Below the pieces are notes generated by a model that worked only from the letters and a program-made list of their open reading frames with translations, was not told the DNA's origin and searched no databases. A program made the position numbers and the translations under genes. Shown piece after piece: positions 1-8,797 of a stretch of 64,000 nucleotides of DNA. How positions within the stretch are numbered: position 1 is the stretch's first letter; every line of letters begins with the position of its first letter. This DNA comes from Paraglaciecola sp. T6c (GTDB lineage: Bacteria; Pseudomonadota; Gammaproteobacteria; Enterobacterales; Alteromonadaceae), in assembly GCF_000014225.1 (NCBI RefSeq), contig NC_008228.1:620001-684000 (forward strand), written 5' to 3'.

Positions 1-309
1 CAGGCTCAGGAGATCCTTGCGCGAGTTGAAAGTAAACGTCTGCGAAATCCCTTTTATCATCTCGATCTAGGCCGACGTGAGTTTGACCAAGGAGATTTAC
101 AGGGAGCGTTAGCGCATTTTAATCGCGCACTAGCGATTGATAAAGATCGCCACGAAATCTTCTTTGCGTTAGCCAGAACATATCATGCTATGGGGCAAAT
201 GACGCTAAGTGAGCGCTACTTGAAGAAGGCCAAACGCACCACTAAAAACCTGCAAGAGAAGGAGTTATACCAAGGGAAGCTGGACCTTCTTTCTCGTTCA
301 TCAATATAA
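1..309 (+). CDS. TPR-repeat protein, C-terminal end (partial)
   Basis: The frame is open from the first base to a TAA at 307-309, so only the last 102 codons are present. The visible part holds one or two tetratricopeptide-like helix pairs. The clearest one has the pattern YHLDLGRREFDQGDLQGALA followed by HFNRALAIDKDRHEIFFALA, with the small and aromatic residues expected at TPR positions. TPR domains act as protein-protein scaffolds, and the partner cannot be told from this fragment. A basic tail rich in Lys and Arg follows. The gene ends at a strong hairpin terminator that it shares with the convergent oxygenase gene. The family assignment is good; the specific function is unknown. Confidence 0.75.
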   Translation, partial: QAQEILARVESKRLRNPFYHLDLGRREFDQGDLQGALAHFNRALAIDKDRHEIFFALARTYHAMGQMTLSERYLKKAKRTTKNLQEKELYQGKLDLLSRSSI

Positions 310-321
310 TTTTAGGCCAAA

Positions 322-352
322 AAAAACCTACTTCACATTGAAGTAGGTTTTT
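322..352. terminator. Bidirectional rho-independent terminator
   Basis: A 13-bp perfect stem (322-334 with 340-352) encloses a 5-nt loop (ACATT). It has an A-run on the left and a T-run on the right, so it can stop transcription from both the TPR gene and the convergent oxygenase gene. Confidence 0.9.
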
Positions 353-371
353 GACGTATCTATAGATATAT

Positions 372-1211
372 CTAGGCTACGCCTAATTCTCGCAATCTCT
401 CTGCTAAATAGGTTTTGGCTGTGTGACGTTCAGACAAGACCACTTCTGGGCGAGGGTGTAAGAATAAGGGCAGTGAAATTCGCGATTTAGTTTGATCTGC
501 ACCTTGAGGGTTAATCACCCGGTGAGACGTAGATGGGAAGTAGCCACCGGATGCCTCTTGAAGCATATCACCAATATTCACAATCAAAGTCCCGAAGTCA
601 CAGGGCACATCAATCCACTCGTCACCAGTGCCTTTCACTTGTAATCCTGGCTCATTAGCTGAAGGAAGTATCGTTAAAAGGTTGATGTCTTCATGGGCGG
701 CTGCACGAATAGCATCCGGCTCTTCGCTTCCTGTAATTGGCGGGTAGTGCAAAACACGAAGTAGTGTTTGATCACTGTCTACAGCCATGCCAGAAAGTGG
801 TTCGCTGTAATGTGCAGCAACATCTGCCGGTGAATATTTCTCAACCCAACCGAGTAACTCAGATGCTAGATTGTTAGCTGCTTGATAATAGTCTTGCAGT
901 TCTTGCTTTAAATCAGGCGGGCATTTCCCCCAAGGATAATAATGAAAGTACTCTTTGATATCTTTCTTTTTAAACCCTTTGGCGGTTTCTGAAACCTTGG
1001 TTGAAAAAAAGCCATCGTGACTTTGGTTATCAAATGCGTAGTGCAGTTTGTCATCAGAATTAAAAAACGCCTGCCAGTTTTCGTAGATACTGGTTACCGT
1101 TGATTGTTCGATGGGGTGGTTCTTTAGCACTCCAAAGCCGGTTTGGCGCAGTGATTCAACGAACTTTTTGTCCGCGTCTGGTGCTGTGTAATCGACGGCG
1201 AGCAATTGCAT
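372..1211 (-). CDS. 2OG-Fe(II) oxygenase, isopenicillin N synthase-like
   Basis: The 279-residue protein has the two-domain arrangement of the isopenicillin N synthase-like dioxygenases, which use non-haem iron and usually 2-oxoglutarate. The iron ligands are visible as H173-x-D175 (in AAHEDINLLT) and H230 (in STSHRVINP). R244-x-S246 (RIS) is the usual anchor for the 2-oxoglutarate carboxylate. The N-terminal DIOX_N-like part covers roughly residues 1-115. The ATG at 1211 is preceded by AGGAAAG at good spacing. There is no signal peptide, so the protein is cytoplasmic. The substrate cannot be predicted: relatives act on amino acids, nucleobases and secondary metabolites. The neighbouring nucleoside genes are separated by a gap and are not firm evidence for a nucleoside substrate. 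Confidence 0.85.
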   Translation of the reverse strand: MQLLAVDYTAPDADKKFVESLRQTGFGVLKNHPIEQSTVTSIYENWQAFFNSDDKLHYAFDNQSHDGFFSTKVSETAKGFKKKDIKEYFHYYPWGKCPPDLKQELQDYYQAANNLASELLGWVEKYSPADVAAHYSEPLSGMAVDSDQTLLRVLHYPPITGSEEPDAIRAAAHEDINLLTILPSANEPGLQVKGTGDEWIDVPCDFGTLIVNIGDMLQEASGGYFPSTSHRVINPQGADQTKSRISLPLFLHPRPEVVLSERHTAKTYLAERLRELGVA

Positions 1212-1277
1212 AATAATCTTTCCTGTCTTTAAGTGTGAATGGATTGCCCACCTTGGCAGTCATTCCTTTTTCAATAT

Positions 1278-2486
1278 CTATAAGCTGAGGTACAAGCCAG
1301 CTAGGGCGGCACTCATTAAGTTTGCGAGAGTTGCGGCCAGCACTGCTTTTAGGCCCATTTGCGCGATTTCTTTACGTCGCCCTGGTGCTAATGCACCAAT
1401 GCCACCCATTAAAATAGCGATGGATGAAAAGTTAGCGAAGCCGCACAACGAGAAAATAACAATAGCTTGGGTGCCCGGCGATAAGTCAGCTTGGTATTTC
1501 AAAAAGTCCACGTAAGCTACAAATTCGTTCACCACCATTTTTTGCCCGATAAAACTACCGGCAAGATTGGCTTCATCCCAAGGTACCCCAAGTGCCCATG
1601 CGAGCGGCTGGAACACATACCCAAGAATGACTTCAAAGCTTAGGTTCTCGACCCCTACAAGACCACCGGCCCACCCAATAAGGCCATTTAATAGTGCAAT
1701 TAATGCAATGAAAGCAAGTAACATGGCGCCCACATTCAACGCGAGATGCATACCCGAGGCCGCACCGCTTGCTGCAGCATCAAAAATATTAGCGTATTTG
1801 TCTTCTTCGTTGTTGACCTCAGTCAACTCGTTTTTAAATTCTTGGGTTTCAGGCATGATGATCTTTGCCATCAACAGGCCGCCCGGTGCCGCCATAAAGC
1901 TAGCCGCAAGTAGATATTTAATTTCAACACCCATTCCGGCGTAACCTGCCATAACTGAGCCAGCAATAGACGCCAGCCCACCGACCATAATGGCAAACAG
2001 CTCTGAGCGTGTCATATGAGGAATAAAAGGCTTAACGACTAATGGGGCTTCGGTTTGACCTACAAATATATTCGCAGCAGCCGACATGGACTCTGGACGA
2101 CTTGTCTTAAGGGCAATTTGCAAGAACCCGCCGATCAGACGAATGATCCAAGACATCACACCAAGATGATAAAGCACGGTAATTAATGACGAGAAAAAAA
2201 CGATAACAGGGAGAACGTTAAAGGCGAAGATAAAGCCAAGTGATTTATTGCCTAACTGACCAAAAATGAAATCGATGCCTTGTTGGCTATATTCAATTAT
2301 ATTTTTTACATAGACAGTTAAGCCCAGTAAAAATTCTTTCCCTGGGGGGAAGTACAGAACCAAAGCACCAATAATAGCCTGAATAGCAAAAGCGCCACCC
2401 ACAGTGCGCCAATTTATCGACTTACGATGCGCTGAGAGCAAAATCGCAAGTATGAACAGAACAGCTATGCCAATCAAACTGACCAT
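1278..2486 (-). CDS. Concentrative nucleoside transporter (NupC/CNT family)
   Basis: This 402-residue inner-membrane protein is close in length to E. coli NupC and NupX. It has the CNT signatures [13 protein letters not shown] (about residues 143-155), a [13 protein letters not shown] motif near residue 312 and [13 protein letters not shown] near residue 346, which form the nucleoside- and cation-binding core. Several hydrophobic helices span the chain. The protein imports nucleosides coupled to a proton or sodium gradient. AAGGAG sits 5 nt before the ATG. The uridine kinase gene lies 45 bp upstream on the same strand, so uptake and phosphorylation of uridine and cytidine are probably co-transcribed as a salvage unit. 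Confidence 0.9.
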   Translation of the reverse strand: MVSLIGIAVLFILAILLSAHRKSINWRTVGGAFAIQAIIGALVLYFPPGKEFLLGLTVYVKNIIEYSQQGIDFIFGQLGNKSLGFIFAFNVLPVIVFFSSLITVLYHLGVMSWIIRLIGGFLQIALKTSRPESMSAAANIFVGQTEAPLVVKPFIPHMTRSELFAIMVGGLASIAGSVMAGYAGMGVEIKYLLAASFMAAPGGLLMAKIIMPETQEFKNELTEVNNEEDKYANIFDAAASGAASGMHLALNVGAMLLAFIALIALLNGLIGWAGGLVGVENLSFEVILGYVFQPLAWALGVPWDEANLAGSFIGQKMVVNEFVAYVDFLKYQADLSPGTQAIVIFSLCGFANFSSIAILMGGIGALAPGRRKEIAQMGLKAVLAATLANLMSAALAGLYLSL

Positions 2487-2531
2487 TCTAACTCCTTAAT
2501 TATTGTTTTTATATCGTCGTTATTTTAATGG

Positions 2532-3155
2532 CTAAAGTAGCGTCTGCTGGATATGAGATTTAATGACATCCAATGCAATACGGTTTTTTCCACCCTGAGT
2601 CACAATAACATCAGCAGTAAAACGACTCGGCGCGATAAACTGGTGATACATGGGCTTGACGGTTGATTCATATTGTTTTGCAACCGAATCTAACGTGCGT
2701 CCTCGTTCAGCTATATCTCGCTTCATTCGACGCAATAAGCAAATGTCTAGCGGTGTATCTACGAAAATCTTAATATCAAACAAAGGCTGAAGCTCTTGAT
2801 TTGCTAGCAACATGATCCCTTCAATGATGATAACAGGTGCTGACATCAGCTTTTCGGTTTGAGCCAAGCGTGTGTGAGTTTTATAACAGTAGTGAGGGTA
2901 ATCAACTGACTGCCAGTTCTTCAAAGCCTGTAAGTGCTCAACCAATAACTCGTGTTCAAACGCTTTGGGATGATCGTAATTATTCTTTTCTCGCTCTTCC
3001 ATGGGTAGATGGTCTTGGGCGCGATAATAATGATCTTCACGAAGTATTTGTACATGTTTGCCGTCTTCCGAGAATTCTTTAAGCAAGTTTTCAGTAAACA
3101 GCGATTTACCCGAGCCAGAAGCACCGGAGATAGCGATAACGAGGGGGGCAGACAT
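2532..3155 (-). CDS. udk: Uridine kinase
   Basis: Uridine/cytidine kinase of 207 residues, near the length of E. coli Udk. The Walker A motif GASGSGKS lies at residues 11-18. REDHYY (about 39-44) follows, and then the NYDHPKAFEHELL segment typical of the family (about 59-71). The enzyme transfers phosphate from ATP or GTP to uridine or cytidine in pyrimidine salvage. The ATG is preceded by CGGAG at 5-8 nt. It is the first gene of a probable two-gene unit with the CNT transporter just downstream. Confidence 0.93.
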   Translation of the reverse strand: MSAPLVIAISGASGSGKSLFTENLLKEFSEDGKHVQILREDHYYRAQDHLPMEEREKNNYDHPKAFEHELLVEHLQALKNWQSVDYPHYCYKTHTRLAQTEKLMSAPVIIIEGIMLLANQELQPLFDIKIFVDTPLDICLLRRMKRDIAERGRTLDSVAKQYESTVKPMYHQFIAPSRFTADVIVTQGGKNRIALDVIKSHIQQTLL

Positions 3156-3489
3156 ACTACTCCGAAATGATAGAGATGAGATTGTCTGAAAGATACCAGC
3201 GAACGGTCAAAAAGTCAGTTTTCACAACGCATTTATATAGCAATTTTTATGACAATTGGTAAATCCACACAATGTTAGCCCCTCTGGTTAACATTAACGC
3301 AACAAGGTTACGATTTGTGGACCATATGGTCAAGTTTTTGTTGGGTTAGGTTTTTATGTATGCAAAGTGAGCACATTACTAATTTGAAAACATTAAATTT
3401 ACCTGGAGCGCTTTGCAACATCCTGGAAATAAATACTAAAGAGGTTAGGGGGCGTATATTTTACGTGAGTGGGTTATCAGTTAGAGAAG
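3156..3489. other. Intergenic region upstream of udk, no gene seen
   Basis: This stretch of 334 bases is A+T-rich. It must hold the udk promoter on the minus strand and the end of the upstream transcription unit. The one structured element is a perfect 12-bp palindrome, GACCATATGGTC, at 3320-3331. Read on the minus strand it resembles the TTGACCA-type elements found at 5346-5360 and 5576-5590. An open frame on the plus strand (3315-3503) has no coding character and was not accepted. Confidence 0.5.
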
Positions 3490-4425
3490 TTACTTTCCAA
3501 TAAAGAGGACTTTTTCTGTGCTGATATTAGGCAGCGCGTAATTATGCAGTTTAGAGCGAGAGCCTTCACCTTGCGCCTTAGGTGGATAGAACAGCTCCTT
3601 TTCTTCTTGATGATCGACGAATATCTCGTCCAACGCTGAGCGAATTTCACTCAACGTTTTATCGAGGTTGGCTGCAAAATCTGGACGTTTGCGTTTGGTA
3701 TGCCCTAAATCGATCAAGCGATAGAAGTATTTATTTGCTATCTGAATCAACTCTTCAGGTACGTCACTGCTGTTGCTCAAATTAGCGCTGTTATCTTGTA
3801 TGCAATAGTCCACAAGGGCCGCATAAAAGCAAAAAGGTTTGTTTGGTAATATTATTGGCGTGGTGCCATCGACATAACTTATGCTCTTGGTTTTTAGGTC
3901 AATAATTAATTGATGATTCACGGGCGTTTCTAATTCTTTGTGTAAGTTAGCTGTGTTTCTGTGAGTTAATCTTAACCTTTGAATACATAGGTAACTAAGC
4001 AGTGTGGCAAGTATGAGTGGAGTAAGCCCAATGTAATCTACTATCGAGGGAGCATTAACAGCGTACTGGATGGTGATTTTCTGATCATGAGTTTCTAGGT
4101 AGGTTTCTCGACTAGCCCCCGCTCTTTGAATATCCGCTTCTACGATCCCTTGTATTGAGATGACATCGATAGGGGAGCGTTGTTCATCAAGTACACGATT
4201 TAGATCTGAAATGTAGTGACTGACAGAGCGTGTATCTGCCACCGTTTTAAATTTGGGGTTCGCTAAGCGTAATTTGGGTAGGTCGATTGCAATACGTTTT
4301 TCAATGTTAGCTAAGAATTGAGCTTGGTTTGATGTCGCTTGGAAATGAACGCCAATAACAAAGGCAAACTGAAAAATTAACCATATGAGGGTAAAAAGGC
4401 CAACGTAAATCAGTTTAGTTTTCAT
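3490..4425 (-). CDS. Membrane protein of unknown function, two TM segments
   Basis: I do not recognise this 311-residue protein. One hydrophobic helix lies at about residues 5-27 and a second at about 130-148 (GLTPLILATLLSYLCI). About 100 residues lie between them, predicted periplasmic, and about 160 C-terminal residues are predicted cytoplasmic. This topology resembles a sensor or adaptor, but no HAMP, kinase or cyclase motif is visible. The gene starts inside the last codons of the PhnD-like gene (11-bp overlap), so the two are co-translated and probably work together. One possibility is a membrane partner that reads the state of the binding protein; this is inference from gene arrangement only. 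Confidence 0.7.
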   Translation of the reverse strand: MKTKLIYVGLFTLIWLIFQFAFVIGVHFQATSNQAQFLANIEKRIAIDLPKLRLANPKFKTVADTRSVSHYISDLNRVLDEQRSPIDVISIQGIVEADIQRAGASRETYLETHDQKITIQYAVNAPSIVDYIGLTPLILATLLSYLCIQRLRLTHRNTANLHKELETPVNHQLIIDLKTKSISYVDGTTPIILPNKPFCFYAALVDYCIQDNSANLSNSSDVPEELIQIANKYFYRLIDLGHTKRKRPDFAANLDKTLSEIRSALDEIFVDHQEEKELFYPPKAQGEGSRSKLHNYALPNISTEKVLFIGK

Positions 4426-5314
4426 GGTCTAGCACTTCATTTGAATTCTTTGTCAACGGGCAGTGATAGGGTACTAGCTCAAGCTGGCGGTAATAGTCTG
4501 ATTGCGTATTGGTCGATAGAGTCGACAAGGTATTCTGTATTTCGCAGATCAAATCGGTATTTTGGGTTTCCATCTTCAAATACCACTTACTACCACTGAC
4601 CTTCGTGTTTATCGGGGTGATGTAATTAGCGGAAAAACGCTCCGCGTCTTCTTCTTTCCAAAATGAAGAGATGATATCCACACTACCAGTTGCAAGAAGG
4701 TCGCGCAGAGCCTCATGAGAATTAACATATACGATATCCATATTCGCTTCTGAGATGCCCAATTCATTTAGTAGCCCCTTAGGCACAATATGGCCCGAGC
4801 GGCTGCTAGGATAGTCTAAGAGCCCTAAGCGTTTACCCCATAAATATTGTTTAGTCAGTTCCGGTTTCTCTTTTAAGGAAATCAAATACGTGGAGTAGTC
4901 TTTATATTGAGCGACAGTTTGGTATCGGTAAGTCGTTTCTGCAGCAAAAGCTAACATGACGTTTTCTTTCACTAAGGCAAGATCAGCAATCCCTTTACCG
5001 ACATATTGAATAATTTCTTGCTCGTTGTGGCTCCACTGAACAGTGACAATTCCATACTGGCGGTTAATCGTCTGGTTACTGCACAAAGATGAAAGGAGCT
5101 TGCTAGCCATACCTTGATCGGTTATAAAAACAACAAATTCGTCACTATTATTTACCGATTGTGTTTGGCAAGTGAGCGATTGTGAAATTAAATTAGATAA
5201 ATTTTCACTTTTAATTACGCTTGATAAGACACCTGCATACCAGCTGGCGAGCATAAATATTCCGGATAGGATAGGCAAGGCAATCGCGTTAATCGACAAA
5301 ATTCTATTCTGCAC
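4415..5314 (-). CDS. PhnD-like periplasmic substrate-binding protein
   Basis: The protein has 299 residues with an N-terminal hydrophobic segment (about residues 8-28) that acts as a signal peptide or membrane anchor. It resembles the phosphate/phosphite/phosphonate-binding family (PhnD-like). The recognisable core is KRLGLLDYPSSRSGHIVPKG (about 162-181), followed by LLATGSVDIISSFWKEEDAE. Such proteins close over an oxyanion ligand. No ABC permease or ATPase gene is adjacent, so a sensing role with the overlapping downstream membrane protein is as likely as transport. The start codon is GTG with only a weak ribosome binding site, so the exact start is uncertain. The gene is divergent from the TonB receptor. 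Confidence 0.7.
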   Translation of the reverse strand: MQNRILSINAIALPILSGIFMLASWYAGVLSSVIKSENLSNLISQSLTCQTQSVNNSDEFVVFITDQGMASKLLSSLCSNQTINRQYGIVTVQWSHNEQEIIQYVGKGIADLALVKENVMLAFAAETTYRYQTVAQYKDYSTYLISLKEKPELTKQYLWGKRLGLLDYPSSRSGHIVPKGLLNELGISEANMDIVYVNSHEALRDLLATGSVDIISSFWKEEDAERFSANYITPINTKVSGSKWYLKMETQNTDLICEIQNTLSTLSTNTQSDYYRQLELVPYHCPLTKNSNEVLDHEN

Positions 5315-5701
5315 TCAAGTTCGGTATGTTTACTTGTTGAACTGATTTGACCAGTTAGTCTTACTTAAAGCAATAGGTAAATTTATTTGAAGGTGTTAAC
5401 TTATTGATTTAAAATGATTAATAATAAGAAGTTATGAATGTTGTTGAGGGGTTTTTACTTAGCGAAATTTGTTCACACTGGCTAAGTCAAAGTTTGTCAC
5501 AAATCGTGTCACCTCATGACGTATAAAAATAAAAGTGACCGTTCAAAAAGAAAATTAGAAAGCGGGTAGGGAATTTTTGACCAGTTAGTCAAATTTTTTG
5601 ATTACTGGTCAGTGCAGTAATATAAATGCAACATAAAAATAAAATAATAGCGGCATAAAAATTAACACGATTTAATACTCACAAACCTTAGGAAACACAC
5701 A
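5315..5701. promoter_or_regulatory. Divergent regulatory region with repeated ACTGGTC-type sites
   Basis: This 387-bp A+T-rich region separates the divergent PhnD-like gene and TonB-receptor gene. The 15-mer TTTGACCAGTTAGTC occurs twice in the same orientation, at 5346-5360 (32 bp before the PhnD-like start) and at 5576-5590. A third related site, TTACTGGTCAGTGCAGTAA (5602-5620), has perfect 6-bp arms and carries the same ACTGGTCA core in the opposite orientation. The core resembles half-sites of FadR/GntR-type regulators, but this is only a resemblance. TGTCAC occurs twice at 12-bp spacing (5495 and 5507). The ribosome binding site for the receptor is TAGGAAA at about 5689. Confidence 0.6.
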
Positions 5702-8700
5702 ATGCTAAGAAAAACTAAACTCACCAGCATCGCGCTTGCGGTAGCCATGTCATTAGGCATGTCGTCTGCTGCTCTTGCGCAAACCACCTCTTCAGGAATG
5801 ACAGGGCAAATTGTAGGCCCAAATGGTAACCCTGCGGCAGGTACTGTAGTTAAAGTCACTCACGTACCAACTGGTGCAGTAAAAACGGCAACTGTTAACT
5901 CTGCAGGTACGTTTAATCTTAATGGTTTACGCGTTGGTGGTCCTTACACTATTGAGCTTGACTCAAATACTTTTGCTGACCAAACGATAGAAGATGTTTA
6001 TTTAAGCTTAGGTGAAACGGCGCCCATTAATCGCGTTTTGGCCAGTGAAGAAAATATTGAACGCATCGCTGTGTCAGCTTCACAAATCAGCAGCTTATCT
6101 TTTGGTAAAATTGGCCCGGGTGCTAACTTTGACCTATCCACGTTAGAAAATGCCCCTGCGATTAATCGTGACTTGACTGATATCGTTAGAATCGATCCTC
6201 GTATCTACGTTGATGAAGGTGGAAGCGGCGGTATTCAGTGTGTGGGTAAAAGCCCTCGTTTCAACAGCTTGACAGTTGATGGCGTGCGCATGAATGACTT
6301 GTTTGGCCTTAACTCTAACGGTTACCCAACTGAAAGAATGCCTTTCTCTTATGATGCTATCGAAGGTGTTGCAGTAGAAATCGCACCGTTCGACGTTATA
6401 TATGGTGGTTTCTCAGCATGTAATATCAGTGCGGTAAGTAAAACAGGTACCAACGAAGTGCATGGCTCTGCTTTTTATGATTACGGTAGCAATGACTTGC
6501 GCGGTGATTCTTTAGAAGGCGACGACATTAATCTCGGTGACTACACTGAGAAGCGTTACGGTTTTAGCGTAGGTGCCCCGCTAATCAAAGATACATTATT
6601 TATTTTCGCTGCATACGAGAAGCTAGAAGGCGCCAATATTTTTGACCGAGGCGTAGCTGGCTCAGGTGCAATCAATGAGGTTGCTCTCTCGCAAACGCAA
6701 TTAGATGACATTATCCGTATCTCGAATGATTTATATCAGTTTGACCCGGGGACGGTCCCTTCAAGCCTTGCAAACGAAGATGAAAAGCTTTTAGTCAAAT
6801 TAGATTGGAACATAAACGAGCAACACCGAGCGTCTTTTACCTATAACTGGAATGACGGCAATAATTTTGCTGAATCAGATGGGGATTCAGATGAATTTGA
6901 ACTTTCTAGTCACTTTTACGAACGTGGCGCAGAGCTAACCTCGTATTCAGGCGTATTGTACTCTGACTGGAATGACAAATTCTCAACTGAAGTACGCCTT
7001 TCTTATACCGAATTGGACAATCGTCAAAACTCTTTAACGGGTGATGGCACAGTAGGTGGGAATGACTTCGGTGAAGTTAAGATCTTTTTAGAAGACATGA
7101 CTGTCTTTTTAGGTTCGGATGATAGCCGTCAAGTGAATGACTTGAACTGGGACGCACTTAGCATGATGTTCCGTGGTAACTACTACATGGATAACGGTCA
7201 TACACTTACGTTTGGTTATGAGAGCGACGACTTAGAAATATATAACATTTTCGTACAGCATGCTGAAACGTCACTTTCTTTTGATAGCATTGCAGATTTT
7301 GAAAATGGCATCGCTAGTGACGTTGAGTATGGCCATGCTTATTCTGGAGACATTAATGACCGAGCTGCTGAGTGGGGTTACACGTCGCACAGCACTTACC
7401 TTCAAGATGAGTTTTATTTAACTGATGATTTGAAAGTAATCGCAGGTTTACGTTACGACTGGATAACTACATCAGACAAACCTGTAGAGAATGCAGATTT
7501 TCTTGCAGGCAATGGTTATAGCAACACTGCTAACTTGGACGGTATTAGCTTGTTACAACCACGGATTGGTTTGAACTATACGCTAAGTGACAGTACCGAA
7601 ATCCGTGGTGGTGTTGGTCTATTCTCTGGTGGTAACCCGAACGTATGGATGACCAATAACTATCAAAATACCAATGTAACTGGCGGTGAAGTAGACGGCG
7701 GCGATTTTGGTTATGATGATGGCTCTCGCAGCTTATTCGATGACGATGTTGTTTGGGTTAATGTTGAAGATGGCGCACCGGTTGGACCAGGTTATGGTGT
7801 TCCATCTGAACTTGATGACTTGTTAGACAACGGTAACGCAGGTAACTTCGAGTCAAATAATTTAGATCCAGATTTTAAAATGCCAAGTGAGTGGAAAGTA
7901 TCAGCGGGTATCACTCATGTTACTGACTCAGATTATGTTTTAAATGCAGATTTATTAGTGTCGTTTACACAAGACCAAGCGATGATAAAATACGTTGGTA
8001 TTGAAGAAGTTGGCATAACCGATGCTGGTTATGTGGATTATGACAGAAACGGTTATGGCTCACTTGAATTGACAAATTCTGATGAGGTGTCAACGTCATA
8101 TTCACTGACTGGTACTCTAGAGAAAACTTGGGATAACGGCTTGCGCTTAGTAACTGGTTACTCGTATAACCATGCTGAAGATGTGCAGCCTATGACCAGC
8201 TCGGTTGCATTTTCTAACTATCAATATCGTGCGTTTACTAACCCTAATGAAGATGTATCTTCATTGTCAGATTGGAATATTGAGCATCGTTTCACTGCAG
8301 ACTTTAGTTACGCAGTAGAGCTATTTGCAGGTTTAGAAACACGCTTCAACATGTATGCGTTGGCGCAATCAGGTCGACCATATAGCTTCACGCTATCTCA
8401 AGATGACGGCAATAGTGCTTTTGGATTTACACCGTATCTAGATAGCAATAGTGTGCTACCTATCGGAGCGGAGCGTAACGATCAAGAGAGTGATTGGTGG
8501 ACCAAGGTTGATATTGCGGTAAGACAAGAGATACCAGCATTTGCTGATGGTCACTCGGCAACGGTGAGCTTAACCATGGATAACTTCACTAACTTCCTTA
8601 ACGATGATTGGGGTATCTTGGAAGAAGTTTCTTTCAATACTGCGACAATAGGTAATTCATCTCCTCAAAGTCGCCAAGGTGATGCATCTTTGTGGGAAAT

Positions 8701-8728
8701 GCGTATCGGTGTTAACTACAGATTCTAA
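5702..8728 (+). CDS. TonB-dependent receptor, Oar-like, with N-terminal carboxypeptidase-regulatory-like domain
   Basis: This 1008-residue outer-membrane protein begins with a signal peptide ending near ALAQ (residue 27). An Ig-like carboxypeptidase-regulatory domain follows at about 30-115 (MTGQIVGPNGNPAAGTVVKV). The plug lies at about 145-260 and contains LTVDGVRMNDLFGLNSNGYP and FDVIYGGFSACNISAVSKTG. A long 22-strand-type barrel ends in the terminal aromatic YRF. Oar-type receptors import large or unusual ligands using TonB energy, and the substrate here is not evident. Downstream are a hairpin terminator and a secreted endonuclease/exonuclease/phosphatase-family protein; upstream, divergently, is a PhnD-like protein. 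A role in using organic phosphate is possible but unproven. Confidence 0.9.
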   Translation: MLRKTKLTSIALAVAMSLGMSSAALAQTTSSGMTGQIVGPNGNPAAGTVVKVTHVPTGAVKTATVNSAGTFNLNGLRVGGPYTIELDSNTFADQTIEDVYLSLGETAPINRVLASEENIERIAVSASQISSLSFGKIGPGANFDLSTLENAPAINRDLTDIVRIDPRIYVDEGGSGGIQCVGKSPRFNSLTVDGVRMNDLFGLNSNGYPTERMPFSYDAIEGVAVEIAPFDVIYGGFSACNISAVSKTGTNEVHGSAFYDYGSNDLRGDSLEGDDINLGDYTEKRYGFSVGAPLIKDTLFIFAAYEKLEGANIFDRGVAGSGAINEVALSQTQLDDIIRISNDLYQFDPGTVPSSLANEDEKLLVKLDWNINEQHRASFTYNWNDGNNFAESDGDSDEFELSSHFYERGAELTSYSGVLYSDWNDKFSTEVRLSYTELDNRQNSLTGDGTVGGNDFGEVKIFLEDMTVFLGSDDSRQVNDLNWDALSMMFRGNYYMDNGHTLTFGYESDDLEIYNIFVQHAETSLSFDSIADFENGIASDVEYGHAYSGDINDRAAEWGYTSHSTYLQDEFYLTDDLKVIAGLRYDWITTSDKPVENADFLAGNGYSNTANLDGISLLQPRIGLNYTLSDSTEIRGGVGLFSGGNPNVWMTNNYQNTNVTGGEVDGGDFGYDDGSRSLFDDDVVWVNVEDGAPVGPGYGVPSELDDLLDNGNAGNFESNNLDPDFKMPSEWKVSAGITHVTDSDYVLNADLLVSFTQDQAMIKYVGIEEVGITDAGYVDYDRNGYGSLELTNSDEVSTSYSLTGTLEKTWDNGLRLVTGYSYNHAEDVQPMTSSVAFSNYQYRAFTNPNEDVSSLSDWNIEHRFTADFSYAVELFAGLETRFNMYALAQSGRPYSFTLSQDDGNSAFGFTPYLDSNSVLPIGAERNDQESDWWTKVDIAVRQEIPAFADGHSATVSLTMDNFTNFLNDDWGILEEVSFNTATIGNSSPQSRQGDASLWEMRIGVNYRF

Positions 8729-8748
8729 TCATTAAATGATTATGATTG

Positions 8749-8776
8749 AAAGCCGGCTCTTGTAGCCGGCTTTTTT
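8749..8776 (+). terminator. Rho-independent terminator after the TonB receptor
   Basis: A 10-bp stem (8749-8758 with 8764-8773; core AGCCGGCT) with a CTTGT loop is followed by a T-run. It lies only 22 bp before the next ATG, so it probably reduces but does not abolish read-through into the EEP gene. Confidence 0.9.
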
Positions 8777-8797
8777 ATTGGTGTTGAGGATGTAAAT

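Noticed and set aside
3315-3503. Open frame of 62 codons upstream of udk
   Set aside because: No ribosome binding site, no protein-like pattern, and it runs into the end of the neighbouring gene in antisense.
5495-5512. Possible Pho box (two TGTCAC at 12-bp spacing) upstream of the TonB receptor
   Set aside because: The spacing is 12 rather than 11 bp and the flanking positions do not match the consensus.
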